A DNA stretch of 64,000 nt from Pyrenula massariospora (Eukaryota > Ascomycota > Eurotiomycetes > Pyrenulales > Pyrenulaceae), in the NCBI GenBank assembly GCA_021030905.1, contig JAGFMI010000003.1, forward strand, positions 1,550,001 through 1,614,000, read 5' to 3'. The notes under the pieces were generated by a model. That model did not search any database, was not told where the DNA came from, and was given only the letters and a program-made list of their open reading frames with translations. Positions 11,760 through 23,245 of this stretch are shown here, piece by piece (position 1 is the stretch's first letter; each line of letters begins with the position of its first letter). The translations under genes and the position numbers were made by a program.

Positions 11760-14700
11760 TTACGTACCTCGAAACAAGAACTGCATATCCTCGGGCGTCA
11801 GCTTATCGAGAGCCACCTGATCATTGTTGACAGTGCCATTGATCATGTTGGCCTTTTTCTCCTGGAGCAAAACCATGCGACTCTCCACCGAGTCCTCAAT
11901 ACATAGACGCGTTATAGTGCAAGGCCGCTTCTGTCCAATGCGGTGGCATCGGTCTGCGGATTGCCATTCAGCAGCAGGATTCCACCATCTGATATGCAAT
12001 TGATTAGTGATGATGTTGGGAGGCGAGAAACAGGAGAACTCACGGATCAACGATAAACACTCTGCTGGCTTCCGTGAGATTGAGCGCCACACCTCCAGCT
12101 TTAAGCGAAACGAGGAAGACCTCAACATGAACATTATTCATAAAATACTCAATGGACTTCTGCCGCTGAGCAGGAGACATGGATCCGTCCAGCATGACGG
12201 TGCTAAAGCCAGCACGACGAAGACGCCATTCGACAAGCTGAAGCATGGACGTGAATTGCGAAAAAACGATGCTCTTGTGAGTCACCTTCTTGCTGCGCAG
12301 CTTGTATAGATCGTAGATGAGCATCTCGATTTTAGTGGAAGATGTCCAGTCTTCCATCTTGATGCGATTGATAATGGAGCTGCGCTTAACATTGTCTTCT
12401 TCTTGCTCAATGTCAGGTTGCTCGAAGTCAATGGAAAGTGGAATGTGACAGCGAGGACAATTAGGTTCAGCATCCTCATCGTCCTCCAAGCCCTCAAAGG
12501 AACGAATATAGTCTTTGGCACACTGGCGGCAGAACTCGTGGTGGCAGCGGGACCGGATGGCTTCCTCCGCTGGCTCGTCGCAGATGCAACAAATGAGGAC
12601 GTTCTGGCCACCTTCGGCGTGCTTGCGGAGGATCAGATCGGGGTGGTTAGCTGTTTGGCGCATTTGCATGATCAAGCCAAAGATGCTATTCACCATTAAT
12701 AACGGTCATTATTTCGATTACAAAAATGGTGACTCACTTTGCATAGTTATTCAACATCACACCCTGAGCAACATAGGTATCGAATTTACGGGTGTTATTC
12801 GTCATGATAGCTTGAGAGAAATCTCTCTCCTCTTCGCCAAAGAATTCATTATGGATGATGACTTCTTTCGAAGGAAGCTCCATCGAAGAGGTGTGATCTC
12901 TCTTCATCCGACGCAGCATTATCCGATCCGTGATCAGTCTCAACTTGGCGAGAGCTTCCCTGCGAGCATCAGGGTCCTCGGATTGGGTGATTGGGTTTAA
13001 AATCTCCTGATTGAAAAGCGAGACATGTTGGAAACCGCTGTGCTTGCAATGCACGCACTGGTGGCTTGCGTCTTGCGCCCAGTGTAGTTGCTGACACTTG
13101 CAGTATTTGCAGAAATAGCAAGCAAATGGCTGCACATCGAGAAATCGAAGAAGCGAGAAAAATTCGCCGATTCGATTTTGGACCGGCGTACCAGATAAAC
13201 ACCATTTAAAATCGGCTTTGAGAGCAAAGCAAGCTTTGGCAACACCCGTTGTCCGTGATTTGATGGAGTGCGCCTCGTCGAGGATGATGCGATGATAGTG
13301 CAGTGCATGTATCATGCTATCCTCTTTAACAATACCGCCATCCCTATTCCATCCTTTGTTCTCTTTCCGGTACACTGACTCCAGTCCAGAGTAGGATATC
13401 ATAATAACATCAAACTTTTTTGCTTCTTTGATGCTCAAAGTCTTGATCTTAGAATTGGAGCCGTGGAAGACAAGAACTTTGAGTTTACCATCGGTGTAAG
13501 CCTTGATCTCTGCCTGCCACTGCATTAATGCAACAGGGGGCACGACAACTAGGCTAGGATTTTTTGCCGGGTAGTCAGACATTATGAGTGAAACGGCTTG
13601 AATAGTCTTCCCCATGCCCATTTCATCTCCTAGGAGTCCTCCTCGCCATTGTGATTGCTCTTGGCGGATCATCCAGTCGAGACCCTCAAGCTGAAATCTC
13701 TTCAGCTTGCGGGTGATGCTTGGAGGCTGCTCCTTCGCCACGGGCGTTATGCGTTCGATTTGTCCAAGATCGGTCCACAACGTTTTGAGGATGGGATGAG
13801 CTTTTTCAAGCTTAGCCCTCTCTCGAGCCTTCTTATCTTCTTGAGACCACCTATTTCTTCGACCTCTCCGAGACCGTGCAGATGACCTGATTGGGGCCGT
13901 AACTGGTAACCCTTCCGCTGCACTATCTACGGCACTGGTAGTATTGGTAGATCCTGCGTCCGAAGCGATTTCCGCTGAATCGAACTCCGACTCTTCAGAT
14001 TCCTGCGCCAAGGCATTGAGATCAATGGAATCGAGGTCTGAAAGCTCGTCACTATCAGTATCGACAGCAAATTTGCTCACTACTGGCTTTTTTGTCATAG
14101 CTGGTTTAGAAGGCTCTGCAGCAGGGGGACGACCTCGACTACGGCGTGCCACTGACGCTATCGGAATATCATCTTCGAAGTCCGAGTCGAACGACGGTGG
14201 ATCTGATAAGTCTTCATCAGAATCTTCGTCCGAATCACGAATTTGTCGCCTAAGAGGAGTATGTGCAGCTTTCCGTCGCTTTGGCGGAGGAACAGGATCT
14301 TCTGTAAGCTCATATTCTTCGGCTTGAAGCTTACGAGCCAGCTTCAAGTCTGAACTTTCGTTATCTGAGTCGTTTGAAACAGCGATGTAGCCTGCTCCGC
14401 TCTTAGTAGATGATGGTGTGAAAGTAGTCACGCTTTCTCGAAACGCCACACTGCGCCTTTTTGAAGAAGTCTTCAACCCCTTACTGAAGGTGAGCGTAGC
14501 ACCACGCTCGATAGACTCAGCTGGAGTGACAACGGCGCTTGTTGCAGGAGTTTCGTAATCAGATTCATCAAAAGAATCTCCCACAGATGATGCCGTGCGA
14601 GAACTACCCGCAATGGTAGAATTCATCCTTAGGTCGTCATTTTGTCTGAGAATTGGGATGGCAACTTCTTTCAACTTTGCACTGGCATGCGAAGGTTCAT

Positions 14701-14960
14701 GGTCGATCACAATAGAATCGGCAAAGTCATCTGAATCAGGGATTTCCATGGGACTGGAAGGTGCAGCTTGGCTGGCAATATTGGAAGTTGGCTTGCCACG
14801 AAGTGACGACCTCGACGAGACTCGACGTGGGTGCGATGCGGCTGGGAGCCCGTGAGTCAGTTTTTGATTGCTGTGAGCACTGGCATGACTTACGAGTTGA
14901 TGTCCTAGGAGAGCCACCACCAGTAATAGCAGAGATAGCTGATTTCCGTCTAGGAGGCAT
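11760..14960 (-). CDS. RAD16: RAD16 DNA repair ATPase (SNF2 + RING), NEF4 subunit
   Basis: SNF2-family ATPase with a RING finger that works with RAD7 in global-genome nucleotide excision repair (the NEF4 complex), removing damage from non-transcribed DNA in the nucleus. There are four exons: 14960-14894, 14841-12738, 12685-12044 and 11988-11760. The introns are 52, 52 and 55 nt, and the protein is 1013 aa. Visible features are an acidic/basic disordered N-terminus (to about 360), Walker [10 protein letters not shown] at 427-435, the DEAH box at 544-547, a cysteine-rich zinc insertion (CYFCKYCKC) as in yeast RAD16, a C3HC4 RING at about 756-805 (CCICDEP ... CHHEFCRQC), and helicase motif VI ending in ADRCHRIGQ. 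The C-terminal [10 protein letters not shown] ending matches the family. The ATG at 14960 encodes MPPRRKS; frames starting further upstream only read through intron 1. It faces RAD7 across a short shared promoter. Confidence 0.95.
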
Positions 14961-15552
14961 CTTGTCGATATCGACTCGATGTTGAACACAGCCTGATAAA
15001 TTGTGGATGTTGAAGATTCAATCAGGAGGGCGGCAACAGGCTATGGGTGGGCGGGCTGCACAGAGAGAAAAGAGATAGTCGAGATCTTAGCGTCAGATTT
15101 GCGCCGATCGTTCCTCTCAAGTACAATATCACCCAGCTGGCGCAACGAGACGTTGACGTTGGTCAGTGAGCTCGACAAAGTCAAAAAAGGGTCTTTAAGC
15201 AAAGCATCGTGATAGCCTGGTGATAATCTGAGGGTCAAGCGTGAATTGGAAGGGGGAGGGGGGAGAATCGCAGCCTGCATTTTTCCGCGCTAGAAAGCCG
15301 ACGCGCCTTCCCTTCCCGTCTCACTCCCACTTTACGCGTCGCTAACACAAAATCACGTGACTGTGTGCCTAATCAGTGCGAATCATTGGATGATGTGATA
15401 AGTCGCCAGGCACGCTAATCTTCGCAGGGCCGTCCGCCACTTCTTTAATGCAGTTCTGAAGGAGGTTGCACCCCCTACTTCCTCATAGCATTCCGTGTAA
15501 GCCATATTTTCAAGAAGCTCACATCCACTATTCTCTTCATCGAAACTCCAAA
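14961..15552. promoter_or_regulatory. Shared bidirectional promoter of RAD16 and RAD7
   Basis: Only 592 bp separate the start codons of RAD16 (minus) and RAD7 (plus). The interval contains ACGCGT at 15334-15339, the MluI cell-cycle box recognised by MBF in yeasts, with a further ACGCG at 15301-15305. A palindromic CACGTG lies in an ATCACGTGA context at 15354-15359. In yeast, MCB sites drive G1/S expression of replication and repair genes, so coordinated cell-cycle expression is a reasonable inference. I have no direct evidence that the sites are bound here. Confidence 0.5.
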
Positions 15553-17627
15553 ATGTCAGGTAACGCAAGATCCGACAGCTAGGCGCCTTACTCATTTTTG
15601 TAGGTCAAGAAGAGCCTCCAATAATAATCGCATTCGCGGACCGTAAGACCGCCTTCAACTCACATCTTCGAAAGCAATGCTGAAGCTCTTCACACAGGCA
15701 ATCTGCCTTGACAGACTTTCTTGCTGTGCGCTTTGCCCGCCTCAAATCGAATCTGCTCGTCCATGTGCACTAACACAACCGCGATAGTCTCACAACATAT
15801 CTGCAGTAGAAATCCAGCGATCTCATGAACGCCGACTTCGTGAGGCGCAGGAACAAGCAGCCAGAGACAATCCTGATGGAGGAGAGGATAAAGAGAACGA
15901 AAGCGAGCCCCACGATGAAGCCCCAGAAGAAACTAAGAAGCGCAAGAGAAGGGAGGAACGAGCTCTTCAGAAACTCAAAGAAAGTAAAGAATCTAAGAAG
16001 CGGAAGTTCGATAAGAAAGGCAAGAAAGGCAAGAAAGGTAGCGACGACGACGACTTCGAAGATGACGATGTGCTTCAAGATTTGATGTACACAAAGGCCC
16101 AGAAAATGCCCGGTCAGCTGGAATACTGCGAGCTATGTGAGAAAAGGTTTACTGTCACACCCTACAGCAGGACTGGTCCCAAGGGCGGCCTACTTTGCAC
16201 TAAATGCTCAAAGGCGCAGAAAGACGATGAGAAGAAAGCGGTGCCAAAAAAGCCTCGGGCTCCAAGGGGCCGGCGACGGCAGGCTGAAAGCAACCGTCTG
16301 GATGGCGAGATCCTGACAGGTGCGAAGAGTTTAGTGGAGACATGCGTACTTGTAAGTATTACATCACAACAAGAGCACCAGTACGCTGTTGACAATTCTT
16401 TAAGAAAGTTGCGGACAACATCAATGATGTTGAGGAATTTGGTGACCTACCTCAATTCTTACTGGATCGCTTGAGCCAAATTCTCTCTAAGAAGCGAGTG
16501 CTCACACGACGGACTTTGGAACTATTTCTCCAGGCAGATCTTGATAAGATAGCTATCTACGATTGCGGCAGTATGTCTTTACTAAAATTGTTACTAATGA
16601 TGCTGACTATTTTCCAGAACTCGAAGAGGAAGACTTTCAGAAAATCTTCACATTCATGCATAACTTGGAGGATGTGAATCTCCGATTTGCAGGACAGCTC
16701 AAAGATCCTGTACTCCAATATATGCTGGATCACAACTCCAAGATTAAACACCTTCAGCTCGGCGCTGCCAATCTAGTTTCTGATAAATGCTGGACTAGTA
16801 TCTTCTGTTCACTTGGTCCTCACCTAGAAAGTCTGAAAATTTCAGAGCTCAACGACTCCATGGGCGATGAGATGGTGCAAACACTGGTAGCCAACTGCAA
16901 AAAGCTAAATCGCCTAAAGCTTGTGAAATGTTTCAAGATGTCTGGGACTGCGATCGGAGCATTGTCCTCTCTTCAGAATCTAGAGCATTTATCGCTCAAC
17001 GTCAGTCATGATGCACCGCCTACTATATTGCGAAATCTAATCGGGTCTATTGGCAAGAACCTTCGTACATTATCCTTGGTGGACATGTATGATGCAGATG
17101 ACACTGTTCTGGAGGCTATCCACGAACATTGTCAGCAGCTCCGGAAATTTAGATTTACAGGCAATTCTGTCTGTACTGATACGGGCTTTGCTGGATTATT
17201 CAACAAGTGGTCCAATTTGCCTTTACGGCAGCTTGATCTGAATAGCAATCGTGACATTGACAATGCTAACCCTGATGGGGATGAAGAGGCGCCGGTTGGG
17301 CTTGCATCTGAGGGCTTCCAAGCAATGATAGCTCACTCGAGGTCAGGGTTACAAAAGCTCAATGTGTCTTCATGCAGACATATTAGCCACGAGGCGCTGT
17401 CCACCATATTTGACGGCAAGAAACAATATCCACAACTTGAAGAGATTGACATATCTTTTTTGCCAATGGCCGATGACTTCCTTGTGGCAGGGATTTTCAA
17501 AACTTGCCCTAAATTGAAGAAGTTGGTTGTGTTTGGATGCTTCAAAGTCAAGTCTGTTCGAATTCCTAAAGGTGTGATCGTGGTAGGCATGGCAAATGCG
17601 CATGAGGCGATGGTAATGGAGGGTTAG
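15553..17627 (+). CDS. RAD7: RAD7 DNA repair protein (leucine-rich repeats), NEF4 subunit
   Basis: Partner of RAD16 in NEF4: an F-box-like, leucine-rich-repeat protein that recognises damage and links to a cullin ubiquitin ligase. Six exons were assembled: 15553-15559, 15615-15642, 15698-15725, 15788-16351, 16405-16570 and 16618-17627, giving 600 aa with all phases consistent. The N-terminus reads NNNRIRGPQSALTDFLASHN, the conserved RAD7 opening, only after removing introns of 55, 55 and 62 nt. A Lys-rich acidic linker follows, then a zinc-binding C4 motif (C135xxC138 ... C158xxC161). From about 210 to the end there are leucine-rich repeats (for example LEHLSLNVS, LRTLSLVDM). The weakest point is the first junction: the 7-nt coding exon 1 needs the acceptor AAGAG at 15614 rather than the nearer TTTGTAG at 15603, because only the former keeps the frame. 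Confidence 0.93.
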
Positions 17628-19096
17628 AGATTTCACCTAATGAGACTTTGGTGTCCAGTGCTCCCTGAGCTTCCCTGTTATGCGTCTTCGAAGTCACTGG
17701 CGGTTTGAAAGCGACAGTAGCGAAGCTTCTATATAGGTATCATAGAGGATTACCGCTGGAAACCAGAAAAACGGTTATGCGGTCCAAGTCGCCCACCGTT
17801 GTCTCAACCTTGGCAGTTTAATACGGTCTCGCAATACCGAGGTCAGACGAAAGGACCGAAGAGCGAAAAATTCAATGGGCCGATTGGGCAAGATCGCGGG
17901 GTCAGTAAGATCCTGACTTTATATTGTCGATGATATTGTTTTGGTAGGCGTCGCCTATTTCTTGAATCGAAACGAAAACAAGGTGATGGCATCGGCGAGG
18001 GGGATGCGCAATCGACCAGCCAGCCTTCAGGGGGTGGCCGGGGCACGATCTTAAAGGGCTGCCCATGATTGGGGGCTGGGGCTTGGACGCAGGCGAGGCG
18101 CCCGTGTTAGCGGCGGCCTTGTCTTATTCTTGATGCAGTAGGCGGTAGCTTTAACGCCCTATTCGCGCATGAGGGTCAGAATCGTTAGATCCTCAATGGT
18201 TTGGTAACATTTCCACCGACACCCTTCGGTACCTGTCGTATCCACCTCATGCTCCAAGCATCCAGTACCCTTACCGTCTACAAATTTTCGGGGGCGGAGT
18301 CTGACGGCTGGCCTGACCTCCTCAATTTTTTCGCTTTGCACGCTCTCGCTGCGGTGTTGGGAAGCAGTTTCCTATCCGTCACTCGCTCATAGTTTATCAC
18401 GACTTTGAGATACGTTTAACCATTAATTCTACAATCGACCTTTTAAACGCGGCGCTAGTCGTCTAGGTGCTCGTGGCTTTGAGAACCAGGTCTGGGTTGG
18501 GTTGCCCCTGTTCCGGACCGTTTCGATTGGGGCAAGTCCGGGGTTCAGGCTGCGTGGTGTTCTTTTCAACCAACCCATCTCGAAACTTCAATCACTGACG
18601 TTCTCTACCCTTCTTTGGGACAATATTCGCGCAACGTCGCAATCATCAAATACAACGTTCTCTTATTGACATCATATCATTCTACACTGGTCTTTCAAAA
18701 CAAACCGATCTGATAGCCTTCGAAATTCTCGTCTGGTCCGGCCTAACCCAAAAACCCGACCAACCGCTCTAATAGGTTGCCAAACCTTTACTTCCTCCGT
18801 TTTCGGGAACCGTAGCCAACGGTACGCATTCTGTCCTACTGGAAATAGGCTGAGAAATTTGAACTGACTGTGACCTATCCTGCAGGTTTCCGCGTCTGGT
18901 CTACCCTGTACCACGTTCAATATTCTCTTCTACCCGGTCCTACAAATCAGGATTTCAGAACTGTCTAAGAGACTCTGGAGCCTGGCTATACTGCCTCCGA
19001 GGCATAATATTGACGGTAAGAACCTACGAGACTTGAAGTAGACGAGCTTAGTCTGTCTAGTAGTCCCCTTGACGCGGAAGGCATACCTTCCCATCT
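17628..19096. other. Intergenic stretch with long leader
   Basis: About 1.5 kb between RAD7 and the next plus-strand gene. It holds no supportable gene. A GTAAGA at 19015 followed by CTTAG and TCTAG candidates before 19066 could be a 5' leader intron of the downstream gene. The remainder shows no repeats or RNA genes that I can identify. Confidence 0.35.
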
Positions 19097-21955
19097 ATGC
19101 CCATCAAGCTCCCCAAAAAGTTCCCTCGCCGAAAGTCGTCCAGTCATGTTCTGGATGAGGTGGAGAATCCGCCGACAGAGAGCTCGTTCAAAGTGATCGC
19201 CAGACCTAAATCGGGAAAATCTTTTGATGGCGGCAACACCTGGAGAAGAATAAGCTCTGGACGCCCATCCAGCACCACCCGGTTAGATCTCGAAAATGAC
19301 AGCTATTTGAGTACAGGGGCTGCGAATCGGTGGGTGGGCAAGATACACATTTTTGGGTCTGACTAATCTCGTGTTAGTGGGAGTGGCGGCACCGACGCGT
19401 CTAGATCAACGGGACGTTTCAATAACAGCCCAGCATCTTCAATGCGTTTAAGTGCTTCGTCAACGGTGCCATCCTCGACAGACCTACCTGGCGACATCTC
19501 TTCCTCAACACATTGGCCGCTGGAGAATGTTCCTAATCCGCCAACAGCGCGTCCTCGACCAAGGCCAAATCTACGTGCCGGTAATCGGACGATGTCATTC
19601 GGGCCAACGACACTTACGGCTATGGAGCCGGTATCTGAACGGCCGAAGACAGCCTATGACGATCCCTCCCTCTTTGGACGGCCTGCAAGATCACGAGCAA
19701 TGACCACGAGTACTACTAGCACTGCAACCCCTCCAAAGCTGCTTGATTCGGATTTTACACTTGGTGGAACAGACTTGGACGGCTTTGGCAATATGTTTGA
19801 GGGTATCGGGAAAATAGATCGCAGCTCAGGCATTTCACATAACCCTTGGGATGGGCCACTACAGCAAAAATCACCTCCTCCACCCATTAACGTTGACTCT
19901 TCAATAGAGGTGGAGCCCTCGCCTTATTCTTGGACGAGTCAAAATTCTCGTGACGGCCTTATGAGCTCTCCGAGTTCACCTGCTCACCGAGGTTCCTTCC
20001 CAACTCTGCCCCGTAAGCCAATACCGGCTCCAAAGACCGCCATACGAACAGAATCCCCTACAAGGATCGGGCCTCCAAGCCCTGAGACCCTTCGACCGAA
20101 TGTCCGAGATATGCCTCGCAGGGAATCTACCCCAAATGACGGTGAAGATTCGAATCTGCTGTCAAGCACATCCACGCCTCAGGCCATATCTGGGAATCAG
20201 AGAGCGACTGTTTTTTCACCGTCAGTACAACACGCTGATAGTACTTTCCTGCAAAGGGACTCGACTACTATGAGGATGAAGGATGAAAATGTACCTAGAA
20301 AAGTCACGCATGACCCGGAGACTGGAAGTCCCTATCGTGATTCGTTTGAAGAAGACCAATCACTTGCGGTCCAAGCTAGCTTAGCAGCGCAGCTGGAACA
20401 GCCCGAGCAGCCAGTGGCTGGTGTAAGACCAGCCACGAAGATCATGACACCTGCACAATTTGAACGTTATCGACATGAGCGAGAATCCAGTCAGCGGCTG
20501 AACGAGGCTTTGAAGGTCACGGACTCGGATGACGAAGGTGATGATTATGACGATGACGATGAGACTGAGAGAAATCGGCAGGCTCAGAATCAAAGAGAGA
20601 AGCAGGAGGCTCATCTCGCTGTCTACAGGCAACAAATGATGAAGGTTACTGGTGAACAACAACATGGCAACGACCCTGGTCGAAGTTTTTCACGCCCAAA
20701 TCTCCCCTCGGCAAGTTCCAGCACACCAAATTTGACTAGCCGGATGTCAACGTTCAGCCTTGACCCGCGAAAGTCACCTGGAGCGAAGAGTAGTGAAGAG
20801 GAGGAAGATGAAGACGTTCCTTTAGGTATTCTAGCAGCGCACGGATTCCCCAATAAGAATCGACCGCCGACAAGACTCGCTAGCAGTCAGTCCAATTCCA
20901 ATCTCAAGAGTTCTCCGGGATCAGTTACCGGTGAATCAGCGACCGGGGCTAGGCCAAACTTACCAGTCTTTGCTCGGCATCTACCTCAAGACCCTTATTT
21001 TGGCGCCAGCCTGGTCAATGGCTCAAATAGAGAATCTTTGGCCATGGGCGGAGGTGCATCGGTTCGTGGGGTACCACCTTCTGGTGCTATCCCTCCGGGA
21101 GTGTCTCCTGCAGGCTTGCACCCTGGTGGTCTTGTTGGTGTCATCGCAGGCGAAGAACGAGCAAAAGCGATCCGACGTGGAAGCCCAAATGCTCATCAAC
21201 CAGGTTATGACCCAGTTACTGGAGGCCTGCCAGGAATGCCGCTTCCGCCTGGGATGTCCCAACCACCATACCCAGGACCCGCCCCGGGGATGGCCCCCAT
21301 GCTGACTCCAGGTGACCAAGCACAGATCCAGATGTCGCAGCAAATGACACAGATGATGCAAATGCAGATGCAATGGATGCAGCAAATGATGCAAATGCAG
21401 AATTTGCAGCCGGGCCAGCAGCCCCCTTCATTCCCTCCCGGCGTGCCTGGCATGCCTAGCATGAACAGCCTTCCTAGCTCACCGGCTGCTGCGCAACGCC
21501 CGGTATCGTTGCATCCTAGCGCCCAGCCTCGTCAGAACGGCAGAACTATGAGCTCTCTGGAGCCTAGCATGGCTCAATGGGATCGTGCATCTCGTCTAGG
21601 TCCTCCCAGTCAAGGCTATACGGCCTCTATTGCTCCGAGTGAGCGCAGCAATGTTGGCATGGCCCCCCGATATCGACCGGTATCAACACTTCCAACCATG
21701 AATCAAAATCGAGCATCAACCTTCACGTCGGGAACTTTTCAACCTTGGAATAGCTCGGCATCTTTTCTTCCAAAGGAGTCTTCCAATGCTACTATCAAAC
21801 CCGTGTCGGGTGCGAAGGGGGCCGGATCGGATGACGACGACGATCAGGCTTGGGCGGAGATGAAGCGGAAGAAAGACAAGAAAAAGTCATCATGGAAGAT
21901 GCGCAGGGGAAACAATCAAGGCGGTTTACAAGACTACTACCACGGCGGAATGTAA
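19097..21955 (+). CDS. Disordered 936-aa protein with Met/Gln-rich tract
   Basis: I do not recognise this protein. Two exons, 19097-19329 and 19378-21955, are joined over a 48-nt intron (GTGGGT donor, CTGACTAAT branch site, GTTAG acceptor, phase 2), giving 936 aa. It starts with a very basic segment (MPIKLPKKFPRRKSSSHV) and ends with a Lys-rich segment and a Gly/Tyr tail (DYYHGGM). Between these it is mostly Ser/Pro/Arg-rich. An acidic block (DSDDEGDDYDDDDETERN) near residue 465 is followed by a charged helix with EKQEAHLAVYRQQMMK. At 21320-21420 the protein has a striking run of Met and Gln (QMTQMMQMQMQWMQQMMQMQ), followed by Pro-rich sequence. Such tracts often drive self-association. Function cannot be inferred. 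Confidence 0.8.
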
Positions 21956-23245
21956 AGGTTTTTCTGATGGATATTTACGTGACTGTAAATACTTGGACCA
22001 AAAATCAAACATGTTGAAGCGGTCATTTCTTGCATCCGTCGGAGTTTACAAAGAAATTGGGTCACAAAAGATGATTGGGTTTCTTGAACAGGAAAAATTG
22101 ATGGCCGTGGCTTGGTCATATACAGAGGGAGGTTCTTGTGAATATGCACTATATGAGCCCAAAAGGGCGTAGCTTAATATTTTGTTATAGATTTACCAAA
22201 CTACTTCAACACCGAGTTACTTATCAAAATCATATCTGCAAAGACATCAAGTAGTGACGCAAAGCATGGGAGCAGATCAAAGATCCACACCGGCATTATA
22301 CTTTTGAGGACACTTGCTGAGCTTTGCCCAATGGGCACTAAACTCGTTCTGGGTACAATAAGCACGCGGCGCAAGCTTAACCGTACACGTTCCAACTTTC
22401 TACTTTGGACTCTTAGAGCTATCTCTTACCCCCTAGTCGAAAGTAGTAAGTTCAGAACATCAGGCCGTTCACATATTGGATGAAGTGATGTTCCAAGAAC
22501 TGGTGTCTAGGAACCAGCCTTTCTGGACCCATTTGAATCCGACTCGACGGACCTGTCACCCATTTACGACGACGGGAAGCACGTGATCTGATCCTTGCGG
22601 AGATAGCGGTATTATGAAAAGGAAAGTATAGGCCGATACCCTTACGTATGGTCCTCGAGAATGGAGACAGAGGCGGGAGTCGCGGCAGACGGCAAAGATT
22701 GGGATTGGTGCTGGGGGCAAAGACATGCCGCTTATGGAGGTCTGGTGGCGTATCAGAAGTGGCAGGAAGCGGCGGGCGAAAAACGGCTTGGCACACAGTC
22801 GTGACGGACCTCGCGACAGGCCCCTATCTGGCCCACCCGGCGTCGATCCCAAACTTACCCTGAGGCATTTTCCTCGATGACCATGACTCCATTCAACTTC
22901 GACAGGCGGTACTTAGCGACTGACAGCTGTGCAAGGCTGACATACGACTACAAGGAATAAGCTCCCACGTCTCACAGAGACTTGAAAACTTCCAAGTGGC
23001 TGTAGCGTGACTGCTCAAAGTTTCACTGTCCGGTCCCACCATACATCGGCTGGAGGCTATTGTCCCACTTTTCAATGAAGTCGACTCCTCTTCCAAACTC
23101 ACCGAGTTCCTTCCCCTCCCCGCTACTTTCCCTGCGCGAGACTGCACAGCTTCAGTAGCTTAGGAGCACAGCGCAAATCCTCTACGACTTTACACGCTCC
23201 ACTCCTTCGTTGTCCCTTAACACCTTCAATACTCCTTATCGCTAG
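21956..23245. other. Intergenic stretch before the permease
   Basis: This 1.3-kb stretch holds the 3' end of the preceding gene and the promoter of the permease. A CACGTG palindrome lies at about 22580. A minus-strand spliced small frame around 22556-22880 can be drawn but does not resemble any family, so it is not called. Confidence 0.35.

Noticed and set aside
14961-14989. RAD16 reading frame extended upstream, giving a hydrophobic, signal-like N-terminus
   Set aside because: It arises by reading through intron 1; the ATG at 14960 with a 52-nt intron gives the expected basic RAD16 opening.
22556-22880. Small spliced minus-strand gene (MPQ + PIPIFAVCRDSRLCLHS...)
   Set aside because: Splice sites can be drawn but the product has no family resemblance and no convincing end.
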